Assembly (NCBI GenBank): GCA_002490835.1
Contig: DKUU01000011.1
Location: 35,235-99,234 of the forward strand
DNA from: Lachnospiraceae bacterium UBA7196
Lineage (GTDB): Bacteria > Bacillota > Clostridia > Lachnospirales > Lachnospiraceae
DNA: 64,000 bases
Reading direction: 5' to 3'
Positions 63,008 through 64,000 of the stretch are shown here, one piece after another. Each line of letters begins with the position of its first letter. Position 1 is the stretch's first letter. The position numbers and the translations under genes are program-made. The notes beneath the pieces were generated by a model. It was not told the origin of the DNA. It worked only from the letters and a program-made list of their open reading frames with translations, and searched no databases.

Positions 63008-63922
63008 ATGCCCATCAAAGTAGCGGATCTTCTGCCCGCAACCAGTATTCTTGAACAGGAAAATATCTTTGTTATGACAGAGTTTCGCGCCCTGCATCAG
63101 GACATTCGTCCTCTGGACGTGCTGATCTTAAATCTCATGCCTACAAAAGAGGTTACCGAAACCCAGCTTCTGCGCAAGCTCTCCAACTCTCCCCTACAGG
63201 TTAACGTGGAGTTTCTGCAAACAGCCAGTTACAAACCGATACATACCGATTCCAACCATATGGAAGCCTTCTATACCACCTTCGATCAGATCAAAGACCG
63301 CAAATATGACGGCATGATCATCACGGGCGCGCCCTTAGACCACGTGCGTTTTGAAAAAGTCGCCTATTGGGACGAAATCTGTACCATCATGGAGTGGGGC
63401 CGCACACACGTGCACTGTACCCTCCATCTGTGCTGGGGCGCCTTTGCCGCGCTGTACTATTTTTACGGTCTGGACAGGGAAGATTTGGATGAGAAGCTTT
63501 CGGGAGTTTACACACACCAGATATTAAAGAAAAAATCGCCACTTTTCCGGGGCTTCGACGACGTCTTCCAAGCGCCACAATCGAGGGCTATGACCATCGC
63601 GCCGTCACAGCTCGCCTCCGTGCCGGGGTTAGAGCTGATGGCCGTCTCCGACGAAGCCGGCGTTGCCATCGCCAAAACCGAGGACAGCCGCCATTTCTTT
63701 GTCACCTGCCATCTGGAGTACGACGCCAATACGCTGGCGCTTGAGTATGCCCGCGATCTGGAAAAGGGCATGAATCCCAAGATTCCAGTGAACTATTTTC
63801 CGGATGATAACCCCGCGCGCGACCCCATCGTCAACTGGCGGGCCGCCGGACAGCTTTTCTTTTCGAATTGGCTCAACTACTACGTCTATCAGACCACGCC
63901 CTACGATGTGCGGGATATTTAA
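63008..63922 (+). CDS. metA: Homoserine O-acyltransferase MetA
   Basis: 304 residues, standard MetA length. The catalytic Cys142 is in LHLCWGAFAAL, and the second active-site pair is the His and Glu of CHLEYDANT. Residue 111, which sets acyl specificity (Gly for succinyl, Glu for acetyl), is Asp here. AAGGAGG lies upstream. It makes O-acylhomoserine for methionine synthesis; acetyl is more likely than succinyl. Confidence 0.93.
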   Translation: MPIKVADLLPATSILEQENIFVMTEFRALHQDIRPLDVLILNLMPTKEVTETQLLRKLSNSPLQVNVEFLQTASYKPIHTDSNHMEAFYTTFDQIKDRKYDGMIITGAPLDHVRFEKVAYWDEICTIMEWGRTHVHCTLHLCWGAFAALYYFYGLDREDLDEKLSGVYTHQILKKKSPLFRGFDDVFQAPQSRAMTIAPSQLASVPGLELMAVSDEAGVAIAKTEDSRHFFVTCHLEYDANTLALEYARDLEKGMNPKIPVNYFPDDNPARDPIVNWRAAGQLFFSNWLNYYVYQTTPYDVRDI

Positions 63923-63945
63923 AATAACACCCATTATTATAATTT

Positions 63946-63981
63946 ATGGAGCAGGAGAAAATTTCTCCTGCTCCATTTTTA
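63946..63981 (+). terminator. metA terminator
   Basis: ATGGAGCAGGAGAAA and its complement, 15-bp perfect stem, followed by TTTTTATT. Nothing further is recognised to the window end at 64000. Confidence 0.9.
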
Positions 63982-64000
63982 TTGTGTAACAGTCTTTAAT

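Noticed and set aside
1..64000. tRNA, rRNA, CRISPR, phage or insertion-sequence genes
   Set aside because: None was recognised by eye on either strand; a tRNAscan/Infernal run would be the proper check.

Overview
The window looks like a chromosomal segment from an anaerobic, probably motile gut clostridium of the Lachnospiraceae type. Supporting signs are the Rnf complex, a biotin-dependent sodium-pumping decarboxylase operon, a fused acyl-CoA dehydratase activase, the cmk-ispH-rpsA order, era-yqzL-recO, CD3324- and RNHCP-family proteins, and AGGAGG ribosome binding sites throughout. No rRNA, tRNA, CRISPR array, prophage or insertion sequence was recognised. Nearly everything between 1 and 57.8 kb is on the minus strand; the plus-strand genes are at 20.2, 53.3, 54.8, 58.1 and 63.0 kb. 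Coordinates follow the start codon best supported by a ribosome binding site.

Left part (1-10.4 kb): an ECF sigma factor with a membrane partner; a PadR regulator with a HAAS-prefixed FtsW/RodA-like protein; a MarR regulator with an acetyltransferase; RNHCP and CD3324-family genes; an Rpn-family nuclease gene interrupted by one amber codon; and metabolic and unknown genes. The PadR and MarR genes have near-consensus promoters overlapped by perfect inverted repeats, as expected for autoregulation.

10.4-20.1 kb: rnfCDGEAB, followed after only 20 bp by a signalling operon made of a kinase with a zinc ribbon, a BspA-type leucine-rich-repeat protein, a TerY-like vWA protein, a PP2C phosphatase and a small TerY-C-like metal-binding protein. 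This is a TerY-P type phosphorylation module with an extra LRR member.

20-33.3 kb: a YprB-like nuclease, CheR, the rpsA-ispH-cmk housekeeping run, a flavoprotein, RpiR and TetR regulators (the TetR gene with a promoter/operator), then a five-gene decarboxylase operon. That operon holds two carboxyltransferases (acyl-CoA type and oxaloacetate/pyruvate type) with one biotin carrier and one membrane pump, so it may act as a decarboxylase, a transcarboxylase, or both.

33.3-49.3 kb: two D,D-carboxypeptidases, an orphan flagellin carrying an HExxH metallopeptidase domain (flagellinolysin type), ScpAB, rpsU, AlaRS, GlyRS, RecO, YqzL, Era and a DUF4349 lipoprotein. The flagellin has a sigma-28-type promoter and a run of ten G exactly where its ribosome binding site should be, which suggests possible phase variation. 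Two copies of a double-hairpin palindromic repeat lie at 11.7 and 45.4 kb, each starting at the stop codon of the gene before it.

49.4-64 kb: an M16C peptidase, YlmH, a sodium symporter, an AlkD-like protein, a sigma-like protein without region 4, a rhomboid-like membrane protein without the serine protease motif, the 1,414-residue activase, and MetA with an unusual Asp111.
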